Of a DNA stretch of 63,702 nt, positions 28,201-35,733 are shown piece after piece. Below the pieces are notes generated by a model. That model did not search any database and had not been told where the DNA came from. It saw only the letters and a list, made by a program, of their open reading frames with translations. Origin of the DNA: Bacteroidaceae bacterium (lineage in GTDB: Bacteria; Bacteroidota; Bacteroidia; Bacteroidales; Bacteroidaceae); assembly GCA_030843315.1 (NCBI GenBank), contig JAUUPT010000018.1, forward strand, positions 1 through 63,702, written 5' to 3'. The translations under genes were made by a program, and so were the position numbers. How positions within the stretch are numbered: the first letter of the stretch is position 1; each line of letters starts with the position of its first letter.

Positions 28201-29164
28201 TATTGTGGATAGTATCGTTAAATTGCTGAACATTAATTTGTCCGTTGTTACAGTAGAAAATGAAGGGAACATATTCAGAATAGAGATGCCTTTGTGTGAG
28301 GATGATAATATCGAAACCATTAGTCCGAAGATTAGAATCGTCAATCAGATTGTAGACAATACTATCTATGTGGAAGAGCAGGCTTCATTTATTGGCGGCG
28401 GAGGCAAAGACGGTTCCCTTTTCCAGGTACTGATTGTTGAGGACGATGCCGATATCAAGAAGATTCTAAAGAAGAAGCTGCAAAATAGCTATCGTGTGTT
28501 GTTAGCGGCTAACTGTGGCGAAGCCCTGTTGATACTGCGGTCGCAAAGTGTCGATATGGTGATTAGCAGTACTGCCGCCCAAGTTTGTGGGCTGGAATTG
28601 TGTAAGGCGATTAAGGAAAATGAAAAGACAAATCATATTCCTGTGCTGTTGGTTTCCTCCGAGTTTACGCCCGAAAGTAAGATATTGGCATTTCGTTCAG
28701 GTGCCGATGCTTTTGTGCAAAAGCCGATAAACTTGCAAGAACTTCAACTGCGCATGAGCAATATGCTGAAGAATAAGAATGTGCTCCGTTCTTATTATTC
28801 TCATTTAGACCGTGGCAATGTGAAAGAACAGTCTTTGAATAATGCAGATGAAGTTTTCCTGAAAACACTGACTGACTATGTGCTCAGTCATTTAGGTGAT
28901 CCCGAACTGTCTATTGCCCAGCTTAGTAAGCATCTTAATATTAGTCGTACCTTATTATATATGAATGTTAAGCGGATAGCCGACCAGACTCCTTCTGCTT
29001 TTATCCTTCAAATGAAAATGTCCCAGGCACATGAAATGTTGCTGAATACCAATCTGACGGTAGCTGAAATATCGGATAAGTTGGGATACTGCAATGCCAA
29101 TCACTTTAGCAGGCAGTTCAAGGAATTTTATAACGAGTCGCCAAGCAAATTCCGGAAGCAATAG
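25223..29164 (+). CDS. Hybrid two-component system regulator (HTCS) with degenerate receiver
   Basis: The 1313-residue inner-membrane regulator has a signal peptide, a periplasmic two-propeller sensor of Reg_prop repeats (about 25-640; many DRYGRIWIGT-like units), a Y_Y_Y domain (about 665-755), a transmembrane helix (about 760-780), a HisKA domain with His817 in SISHEFQRPL, an HATPase domain with LLSNAFEH, a receiver (about 1070-1190) and an AraC-type HTH (about 1210-1310). The receiver has Ser1116 where the phospho-accepting Asp is expected (VISS instead of VISD), though acidic VEDDAD, VSS and QKP are kept. The kinase D-box reads FNSGECL, also degenerate. It should activate the flanking GH3 and GH97 units on sensing an oligosaccharide. 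Confidence 0.92.
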   Translation: MKRLTCYILLSVLLIVPSWGQSSNAIENYIHISKKEGISHNNISAIHDDRYGRIWIGTFNGLDVYDSNQLMHIDRYSGMQIYSLFDDGREMFIATEQFLEVYDYETGRFTRIQENGWDISYAHAFSTLQAKDSIIILGNRSVYRYENRKVRLVKRDIPCARLVCDKYGTFWGLDDGRVHRMNENFDITKTYQLKNSDASLAKGLCIYADSRGIVWIGTIKDGLFKYNRADDCFQKESISIEYRNVELEDIASITEDEYDRLWIGFNYGISIYDYNNHQFKNYTFETKHNSLRNVAVTDIYQSKSHNMVIGSNFSGLFYIKELKSTERFFTLADSKENLGGITSNGIIKDKQSRIWVATNCKGISILDNEGHFIRRLDHTNSIISNNIISLETDSEGNIWAGGLSSGLYKIAPNDRITHYLHQPGDSTSLNGSFIQTLHTLNEDSMLVASNRGIEVFLCKKGIFGRLLYDSNKSDYNFYDIMWHGDKVYFVNTNSLFCFERSSGKLEEFPMNDSPYIKLQCGYVDRNGHVWVGTKKGELYSFENGKFELYINHKDIKGLSGIEGDAKGNLWLASGDNLFCVTPGKEVRPFYLDWGLDGNEFNIRSSYTDKDGCIYFGAAEKFLKFDPAQMVSRTHTPPVLHLSAFKLFNVPVEAGESSILKTHIDNTEKIVLENKQNFISFSVTCIDYNRDQPLVPYRIVYQLKNYDDNWYSVNPASNEISFTGLTTGTYLLNIRMETEKGDVLGSKTIEIKICLPLWLKPYMILLYIVLLGIVAYVVYSFLRKQRKAKELVMQSKREQAEMAKLNTMKLDFFTSISHEFQRPLDIISTLQNDLLPADAEPDSESNIFKRNVKRLQYLIDQLMDFRNIESQHTPVRIGKYDLVSFLNDIYETFTPLFRQKGVAHEFITDTDSLSVLFDSDKFEMLIGNLLSNAFEHTCSGGKCYLKITHRDEVIIIDVFNSGECLTEEQKTAIFQPYGNIQSENVYSNGGIGMSIVDSIVKLLNINLSVVTVENEGNIFRIEMPLCEDDNIETISPKIRIVNQIVDNTIYVEEQASFIGGGGKDGSLFQVLIVEDDADIKKILKKKLQNSYRVLLAANCGEALLILRSQSVDMVISSTAAQVCGLELCKAIKENEKTNHIPVLLVSSEFTPESKILAFRSGADAFVQKPINLQELQLRMSNMLKNKNVLRSYYSHLDRGNVKEQSLNNADEVFLKTLTDYVLSHLGDPELSIAQLSKHLNISRTLLYMNVKRIADQTPSAFILQMKMSQAHEMLLNTNLTVAEISDKLGYCNANHFSRQFKEFYNESPSKFRKQ

Positions 29165-29256
29165 CAGCCTCTCAAAGCTGAGTGATATTAACCCTTGCAG
29201 AGTTTATTCTTTTGATTTTTCTATCATACATAAGCCTTCGGTTTGTTTCTCCTGCC

Positions 29257-29388
29257 GGAACCAACAGTTTCGGCCTTTGGCACTGACAGTTTCATGCTTT
29301 GGCACTGTCGGTTTCATTTAATGAAACTGTTGGTTTCCTACGATGAAACTGTTGGTTCCAAAGCGCGAAACTTTTGGAACTTGACTTG
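29257..29388. repeat. 22-bp-period tandem repeat, 6 units
   Basis: Six units with the core GRMACTGTYGGTTTC begin at 29257, 29279, 29301, 29323, 29345 and 29367, exactly 22 bp apart. Units 1 and 5 are also near-palindromic partners: GGAACCAACAGTTTC and GAAACTGTTGGTTCC are exact reverse complements, so a long hairpin is possible. The array lies after the HTCS stop in a 425-bp gap (29165-29589), whose remaining part holds the promoter module of the next unit; no gene is visible there. Confidence 0.85.
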
Positions 29389-29410
29389 CAGGTGGAAGTT
29401 ACTTGCATAT

Positions 29411-29527
29411 TTGTTCAGAATATCTATATATTTATTCATCTCTTCTCTCTATCCTTCCCTTGCATACCTTGTATACTATTTATGAATATATGTGCAAGTA
29501 GCCTGTCATTCGAGTCCGGTATATTTG
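29411..29527 (+). promoter_or_regulatory. Putative HTCS-responsive promoter module upstream of GH3
   Basis: TTGTTCA (29411-29417) and TTATTCA (29432-29438) form a direct repeat spaced 21 bp, as expected for an AraC-type activator. A conserved block from 29467 contains an inverted half-site (TGAA, 29483-29486). The -7 element TATATTTG is at 29520-29527. The same elements with the same spacing recur at 33453-33569. Confidence 0.65.
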
Positions 29528-29589
29528 TCGCAGTAAAAGCGAAGGCCTTTTCTCAATGGCAAATAACCCTATAAATATATATTATACTG

Positions 29590-31911
29590 ATGAAAAAACA
29601 ACTGTTCTCAATGGCGTTTGCCGTAGTAACTCTATTGGCTTGTGCTCCCGGCACGCCACAACTTGGAAAATCTTCATTGGACGACGTTATCGCCGCCATG
29701 ACTCTGGAAGAGAAAGCACATCTGGTCATTGGTACCGGTATGATAGGCTTCTCGGGCGATAGTGCCGTAATTGGTGAAACCCAGAAACTAGTGTCCGGTG
29801 CTGCCGGAACCACTTATCCCATCGAACGACTTGGCATTCCTGCTGTAGCCCTTGCCGATGGTCCTGCCGGACTTCGCATCGATCCCAGGCGTGAGGGTGA
29901 TTCTGCCACTTTTTATTGCACGCACTTCCCGATCGGAACTCTGCTGGCTTCTACCTGGAATCAGGAACTCGTTGAAAATGTAGGTAAAGCTATCGGCAAC
30001 GAAGTACTGGAATATGGTGCCGATGTGCTGCTTGCCCCTGCCCTCAACATCCATCGTAATCCTCTTTGCGGGCGCAACTTTGAATATTATTCCGAAGATC
30101 CGGTGGTTGCCGGAAAAACTGCCGCTGCTTATGTGCGTGGTGTACAAAGCAATGGTGTGGGAGCGTCCATCAAGCACTTTGCCGTGAACAACCAGGAGAC
30201 TAATCGCCTGGCAAACGATGCCCGCGTATCTCCCCGTGCCTTGCGTGAAATCTATCTGAAAGGTTTTGAGATTGCTGTAAAAGAGTCTGCGCCCTGGACG
30301 GTGATGTCTTCTTTTAATTATCTGAACGGTACTTATGCATCCGAAAGTAAGGAACTGCAAACAACGATACTTCGTGATGAGTGGGGCTTTAAGGGTATGG
30401 TAATGACCGATTGGGGCGGCGGTAAAGATGCTGTAGCACAGATGATAGCCGGTAATGATATGCTGCAACCGGGACTCGAAAAACAATATGAATCCATTGT
30501 GAAAGGTGTGCAGGATGGTATATTGGATGAAGCTATCCTTGACCGGAACGTGAAACGTATACTCGAAATGGTTCTTCTGACTCCACGCTTTAAGGGTTAT
30601 CAGTTTTCTAATAAACCAGACTTGGAAGCTCACGCTTCCGTAACCCGTCAATCGGCTACGGAAGGTATGGTATTGCTGAAGAACGATAATGAGGCTCTGC
30701 CATTGGCTGTCGGCATAAAGAATGTAGCGTTGTTCGGTTGTACGTCTTATGACTTCATAGCAGGGGGGACAGGCTCGGGAGATGTGAACCGTGCTTACAC
30801 TGTATCTCTGCTGGATGGTCTGAAGAATGCGGGTTATGTAGTAGACGATGGCTTGAAGAATGCTTACGAACGATATCTTGCCATCGAAATGGAGCGCGAG
30901 GAGATTAAGAAGAAAGAATGGTTTATGCCTTCTGTCCGTCCTGCCGAAATGGCGCTGACCACGCAAATGATACAGGAACAGGCTGCAAAGGCAGATGTTG
31001 CCTTAATAACTATCGGACGTACTTCCGGTGAATTCCTGGACCGCCAGGTTGCGGACTTCAATCTCAGTAAGGAAGAACTGCAAATGCTACAAGCTGTAAG
31101 CAAAGCATTCCATGCTGCCGGGAAGAAAGTCGTAACGGTACTGAATATCGGTGGCGTTATTGAAACTGCTTCTTGGAAAGACCAGCCTGATGCAATCCTT
31201 TGCGCGTGGCAAGCAGGTCAGGAAGGTGGCAACAGTGTAGCCGATGTATTGAGCGGTAAAGTCTCTCCTTCGGGAAAATTGACAATGACTTTCCCCATGA
31301 ATTTCGCAGATGCTGCTTCTTCGGCCAATTTCCCCATTGATGTGACAACGGTTATCGATGTCCCCGATGAAAAGAAGAACGAAGTGAAGAATGTGGATTA
31401 TACCAACTATGAAGAAAATATTTATGTGGGTTACCGTTACTTCGACAGCTTCGGTAAGGAAGTATCTTATCCTTTCGGTTACGGCCTTTCTTATACTACT
31501 TTCGAATATGCCAATCCTGCCATTACGGCCGATAACGGTATATATACCATTACCGTTGATGTAAAGAACACGGGTAAGGTTGCCGGTAAAGAAGTCGTTC
31601 AACTTTATGTTTCTGCCCCGGACAGTGCAAAGATGGACAAGCCTGAAAAAGAACTGAAAGCTTTTGCCAAGACCCAAGAACTGAACCCCGGCGAGGTAGT
31701 TACCGTAACTTTGACAGTGAAAGCTTCCGACCTTGCTTCTTATGATGAAGCTTCTACTGCATGGGTGGTAGATGCCGGAAACTACAACTTCCTTGTCGGT
31801 GCTTCTTCACGTGACATCAAAGCTACATTGAGTGCAGATGTTGCAGCTTCTTCCGAGAAGACAAATGACATTCTGAAGTTGCAGGCACCCATCAATATCT
31901 TGAAAAAATAA
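29590..31911 (+). CDS. Glycoside hydrolase family 3 lipoprotein, paralogue of the 19839 gene
   Basis: The 773-residue lipoprotein (LLAC, Cys18) has the same GH3 architecture and numbering as the enzyme at 19839, with nucleophile Asp274 in VMTDW and the NQETNR motif. The two align almost without gaps and appear about 70-75% identical; differences cluster around residues 425-455 (ERYLAIEMEREEIKKKEW here) and 600-615. It is the first gene of an HTCS-controlled unit with the beta-helix hydrolase that follows. It probably acts on a related beta-glycoside with altered aglycone preference. Confidence 0.92.
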   Translation: MKKQLFSMAFAVVTLLACAPGTPQLGKSSLDDVIAAMTLEEKAHLVIGTGMIGFSGDSAVIGETQKLVSGAAGTTYPIERLGIPAVALADGPAGLRIDPRREGDSATFYCTHFPIGTLLASTWNQELVENVGKAIGNEVLEYGADVLLAPALNIHRNPLCGRNFEYYSEDPVVAGKTAAAYVRGVQSNGVGASIKHFAVNNQETNRLANDARVSPRALREIYLKGFEIAVKESAPWTVMSSFNYLNGTYASESKELQTTILRDEWGFKGMVMTDWGGGKDAVAQMIAGNDMLQPGLEKQYESIVKGVQDGILDEAILDRNVKRILEMVLLTPRFKGYQFSNKPDLEAHASVTRQSATEGMVLLKNDNEALPLAVGIKNVALFGCTSYDFIAGGTGSGDVNRAYTVSLLDGLKNAGYVVDDGLKNAYERYLAIEMEREEIKKKEWFMPSVRPAEMALTTQMIQEQAAKADVALITIGRTSGEFLDRQVADFNLSKEELQMLQAVSKAFHAAGKKVVTVLNIGGVIETASWKDQPDAILCAWQAGQEGGNSVADVLSGKVSPSGKLTMTFPMNFADAASSANFPIDVTTVIDVPDEKKNEVKNVDYTNYEENIYVGYRYFDSFGKEVSYPFGYGLSYTTFEYANPAITADNGIYTITVDVKNTGKVAGKEVVQLYVSAPDSAKMDKPEKELKAFAKTQELNPGEVVTVTLTVKASDLASYDEASTAWVVDAGNYNFLVGASSRDIKATLSADVAASSEKTNDILKLQAPINILKK

Positions 31912-31962
31912 TAAAACGGGAATATCGTTTATACCCTTTCTTTAGGAATAATTAATACCATA

Positions 31963-33363
31963 ATGACAATGAACCTGAAATTTATAATATCCTTATTGAT
32001 GCTCTCTCTTGTATGTTCCATGCTTTACTCTTGTACTGATGTTGGGGAAGGGAAGCCGTTACAGAAAGAAAGGTATGTGGTGAACTTCCGCGAAGCTGGA
32101 AGCGGAAAAGCTTGGCAATCTTTGGAGATAATGACTGCAGAGGTGGACTTGCACCATGTGCGGACAACTTATTTCACTCAATTGGACATGACTTCTCCGG
32201 TAGAAGTAATGGTTTGTTTTAAGGAAACTGTTCGTAAAGTCAATATCCGGCCTACTCATAAGAATATTGATTACACACAAAAGGGAGACAGTATCTTTTT
32301 TATATTGAACCAGCCTGCATACCTTAGCATTGAGTTTAATGATGACCGTTTCGGTAATCTGCAACTGTTTGCTGATGCAAAAGCAGAAGGCCTTCCGGCA
32401 ACAGACCGAAATGTGATACGCTTTGCTCGTGGATATCACGATAATTACCAGGGACAGAAAGTGATGACAGTGCCAAGTAACACTACGGTCGTGTTAGAGG
32501 AAGGGGCAGTTCTCACATTTCCTCTTGTAATAAGCCATGCCGAGAATGTCAATATCCTGGGACGCGGACAAATACGGGGTGTTGATGATAATGCAATACA
32601 GATAGCTTTCTCGAAGAATATTTATATTGATGGCATTTCCCTTGTGGACCATGTTCACTACGCCGTCTCCGGCGGACAATCCACTGGCATTACCATCAAG
32701 AATCTCAAGAGTTTTTCAAGTATCATCTGGAGTGACGGCATTGACTTGATGAGCTGTTCTGATGTTTTGATAGACAATGTTTTCATGCGCAATAGTGACG
32801 ACTGCATAGCACTCTACGGGCATCGTTGGGCGTATTGGGGAGACAGCCGGAACATTACGGTGCAGAACTCCATTCTTTGGGCGGATAAAGCGCATCCCGT
32901 CAACATCGCTTCGCATGGAGACATAGAGGATGGAAACGGTAATTTCTTGGAAGATTACACTTTTAAAAATATTGATATTCTGGAGCACCATGAGCAAGCG
33001 CCTATCTATCAGGGCTGTTTTGCGGTAACTTGCGGTGACAATAATACAGTGAGACAACTGCTTTTTGAAGATATACGAATTGAAAACGTAGAAGAAGGCA
33101 AGCTGTTTTATTTTGCCGTCCAAGTGAACCCCGAGTTCAATACAGTGCCTGGTAAAGCAATAGAGGACATCACGGTCAGGAATGTTACTTATACACCCGA
33201 ATATCCAAACCGTAATAAGTTGGGCAAGTCAGTCATTAAAGGTTTTGATAATGCACGTCGGGTGAAGAACTTTACAATAGAGAATGTACTTGTCAATGGA
33301 AAGGAGATGACTACGGAGTCTTTGGAAACGAACGAGTTTGTCGAGGGACTGATTATTGAATAA
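31963..33363 (+). CDS. Right-handed beta-helix glycoside hydrolase (GH28/GH49-like) lipoprotein
   Basis: The 466-residue protein has a lipoprotein leader (LYSC), an N-terminal Ig-like domain (about 35-135; NIRPTHKNIDY, then SIEFNDDRFGNLQLFAD) and a parallel beta-helix. Catalytic-type acids occur in WSDGIDLMSC and NSDDCIALYGHRW, and a VNIASHGD segment follows. The double aspartate resembles GH28 polygalacturonases, but the usual NTD, GHG and RIK motifs are incomplete, while the N-terminal Ig domain recalls GH49. I call the clan, not the substrate. It lies 51 bp after the GH3 gene in the same unit. Confidence 0.65.
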   Translation: MTMNLKFIISLLMLSLVCSMLYSCTDVGEGKPLQKERYVVNFREAGSGKAWQSLEIMTAEVDLHHVRTTYFTQLDMTSPVEVMVCFKETVRKVNIRPTHKNIDYTQKGDSIFFILNQPAYLSIEFNDDRFGNLQLFADAKAEGLPATDRNVIRFARGYHDNYQGQKVMTVPSNTTVVLEEGAVLTFPLVISHAENVNILGRGQIRGVDDNAIQIAFSKNIYIDGISLVDHVHYAVSGGQSTGITIKNLKSFSSIIWSDGIDLMSCSDVLIDNVFMRNSDDCIALYGHRWAYWGDSRNITVQNSILWADKAHPVNIASHGDIEDGNGNFLEDYTFKNIDILEHHEQAPIYQGCFAVTCGDNNTVRQLLFEDIRIENVEEGKLFYFAVQVNPEFNTVPGKAIEDITVRNVTYTPEYPNRNKLGKSVIKGFDNARRVKNFTIENVLVNGKEMTTESLETNEFVEGLIIE

Positions 33364-33452
33364 ATATATTTGATTGTATAACTTCTAAAGAAAACAGTAA
33401 AGATAAAGTTTTCTGTGAATCCATTCTTTATACATGTCCTATACGTGTATGC

Positions 33453-33569
33453 TTGTTCAACGCAGCTATATATATGTTCATTTCTTCTGTGCGTACCCCT
33501 CTCACATGCCTTGTATACCATTTATGAACATATATGCAAATGCCTTGTCGTTTTAACCGGATATCTTTG
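33453..33569 (+). promoter_or_regulatory. Putative HTCS-responsive promoter module upstream of GH97
   Basis: TTGTTCA (33453-33459) and ATGTTCA (33474-33480) are 21 bp apart. The conserved block starts at 33509, with TGAA at 33525-33528, and -7 element TATCTTTG is at 33562-33569. All distances equal those of the module at 29411-29527 (for example 82 bp from the second half-site to the -7 element). The match continues past the start site (GTCGCAGTAAAA). Confidence 0.65.
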
Positions 33570-33632
33570 TCGCAGTAAAAACGAAAGCCTTTTTTAGTAG
33601 AATGTATTACATAATAATATAAAATAAGAGCG

Positions 33633-35639
33633 ATGGATAGAATAAAAAAATCAATTTGGATTACTCTCTTTTTGTCGGTAACGGCATCTGTAGCTCCGGC
33701 TTTGGCACAAAAGTCATTTGTGTTGAGTTCGCCGGATCAGAGTCTGCACTCGGAAATCCAAGTCAGTGACACGGGCATCCGATATAATGTAAAACACGCC
33801 AATGATCTGATGCTTGACTTCTCTCGCATCTATATGACACTGGATAATGGAAGGAAGTTCGGAGTGAATCCCAAACTGACAGGAACGGTAACCAATACAG
33901 TAGATAGGATACTGACATCTGATGTATATAAGAAGAAAGAAGTAAGAGACCACTTCAACGAACTGATTCTGAAGTTTAAAGGCAATTATCAAATTGTTTT
34001 TAGAGCCTACAATGAAGGTATTGCTTATCGTTTCATATCAAGTCTGAAAGGGGAGTTGATAGTAGAGAATGAACTGGCAGAGTTTAATTTTCCTGCCGAT
34101 AATAAGGCGTATATCCCTTATGTGAGAGATTATCTTGCTACTTTGGAAAGCCAATTTAGCAGTTCGTTCGAGAATGTATATGCTTATGAGAATATTTCTC
34201 AATGGGATAGGTCGCGCATGGCATTCCTACCGTTGCTCGTTGAAGGCGTGAGCGGCAAGAAAGTGTGCATTCTGGAGGCTGATTTGCTGGACTATCCGGG
34301 TATGTTCCTCTATAATGACAACGGTTCCAATTCCTTAAAGAGCGTTTTTGCTCCTTATCCTAAGGATATAGAACAAGGTGGATATCTCAACCTGCAAGGT
34401 ATCGTGAAAACCAGGGAACCGTATATTGCCAAAGTAAAAGGTGCAACCTCTTTTCCTTGGCGTGTTATCACTGTCAGTAGCCAGGATGCTGAGTTGCCTG
34501 AGAATGATATGGTCTTTAAACTGGCAACCCAGCCACAGGGGGACTTCTCTTGGGTAAAGCCGGGACAGGCGTCGTGGGATTGGTGGAACTCCTGGAACTT
34601 ATTTGGGGTGGACTTTAAAGCAGGAATCAACAACGAAACCTACAAGTATTACATTGATTTCGCATCCAAATATAATATTCCGTACGTCATTCTTGATGAC
34701 GGATGGTCACCCCAAAGTGAAGCCGATTTGTTTAAAGTCGTTCCTCAGTTGGATATACCTTTATTGGTGGAGTACGGGAAGCAACGCAATGTAAGACTTA
34801 TCCTTTGGGCAGGTTATTATCCCTTCGAGCGTGATATGGAAGCTGTGTGCAAGCACTACTCGGATATGGGAATCGCAGGTTTCAAAGTGGACTATATGGA
34901 ACGTGATGACCAACTGATGGTTGACTTCCATCGCAGAGCAGCTGAAGTTGCCGCTCGTTACCACTTGTTGCTCGACCTTCACGGAACTTACAAACCTACC
35001 GGTTTGCAACGCACTTATCCGAATGTGGTCAATGTAGAGGGGGTACACGGACTGGAACAAATGAAGTTTCCCGGAACCACTGCCGATCAGGTTACTTATG
35101 ACGTGACCATACCGTTTATCCGTATGATTGCCGGTCCGATGGATTATACACCGGGAGCCATGCGCAACGCTTCGAAGGAGAACTTTCGCACTGTTCATGA
35201 CGAGCCGTTGAGCCAGGGTACGCGTTGCCATCAGTTGGCGGCCTATATCGTATTCGATTCACCGCTGAATATGCTTTGCGACAGTCCGTCAAGTTACGAG
35301 AAAGAAGAGGAATGTATCCGATTCCTCGCCTCTATCCCTACCGTTTGGGACGATACGAAAGTCCTGATGGGGAAGGTCTCTGAATTGATTGTGACTGCCC
35401 GGCAAAAAGAGGACGTATGGTATGTGGGCTGCCTTAATAACTGGGAGGCACGCGATATCGAACTGGATTTATCGTTCCTGGGCGAAGGCGACTTCAAAAT
35501 GGAACTGTTCAGCGATGGGGTGAATGCAGATCGCTGTGCACGCGACTATAAAAAGGAAATCATTTCCATACCTGCCGACCGGAAGTTGAAAGTAACTCTG
35601 GCATCTGGTGGAGGTATGGCAGCAAGAATCTACAAATAA
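33633..35639 (+). CDS. Glycoside hydrolase family 97 enzyme (alpha-glucosidase/alpha-galactosidase family)
   Basis: The 668-residue exported enzyme (signal ending PALAQ) has the GH97 N-terminal beta-super-sandwich (about 25-280), a TIM barrel (about 300-560) with WDWWNSWNLFGVDF, ILDDGW and GFKVDYMERDDQ, and a C-terminal beta domain. Asp420 in KVDYMER fits the nucleophile position of the retaining subgroup, with Glu469 or Glu475 (VEGVHGLE) as acid/base candidates, so an alpha-galactosidase-like retaining enzyme is favoured over SusB-type inverting alpha-glucosidase. It leads the GH97-SusC-SusD unit and should trim alpha-linked residues after import. Confidence 0.85.
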   Translation: MDRIKKSIWITLFLSVTASVAPALAQKSFVLSSPDQSLHSEIQVSDTGIRYNVKHANDLMLDFSRIYMTLDNGRKFGVNPKLTGTVTNTVDRILTSDVYKKKEVRDHFNELILKFKGNYQIVFRAYNEGIAYRFISSLKGELIVENELAEFNFPADNKAYIPYVRDYLATLESQFSSSFENVYAYENISQWDRSRMAFLPLLVEGVSGKKVCILEADLLDYPGMFLYNDNGSNSLKSVFAPYPKDIEQGGYLNLQGIVKTREPYIAKVKGATSFPWRVITVSSQDAELPENDMVFKLATQPQGDFSWVKPGQASWDWWNSWNLFGVDFKAGINNETYKYYIDFASKYNIPYVILDDGWSPQSEADLFKVVPQLDIPLLVEYGKQRNVRLILWAGYYPFERDMEAVCKHYSDMGIAGFKVDYMERDDQLMVDFHRRAAEVAARYHLLLDLHGTYKPTGLQRTYPNVVNVEGVHGLEQMKFPGTTADQVTYDVTIPFIRMIAGPMDYTPGAMRNASKENFRTVHDEPLSQGTRCHQLAAYIVFDSPLNMLCDSPSSYEKEEECIRFLASIPTVWDDTKVLMGKVSELIVTARQKEDVWYVGCLNNWEARDIELDLSFLGEGDFKMELFSDGVNADRCARDYKKEIISIPADRKLKVTLASGGGMAARIYK

Positions 35640-35733
35640 ACGAAATATACCGGTATATCATATTTATAATAGAACGATCAATGAGCATGAAAATGAATCA
35701 ACGATTTAACAGTAACCTTTAAAATAATACAGT

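Noticed and set aside
29257..29388. Six-unit array as a CRISPR
   Set aside because: Units are contiguous at 22 bp without unique spacers, and there are no cas genes.
29094..29574. Small plus-strand frames after the HTCS gene
   Set aside because: They run through the 22-bp tandem array and the promoter module, with no family resemblance.
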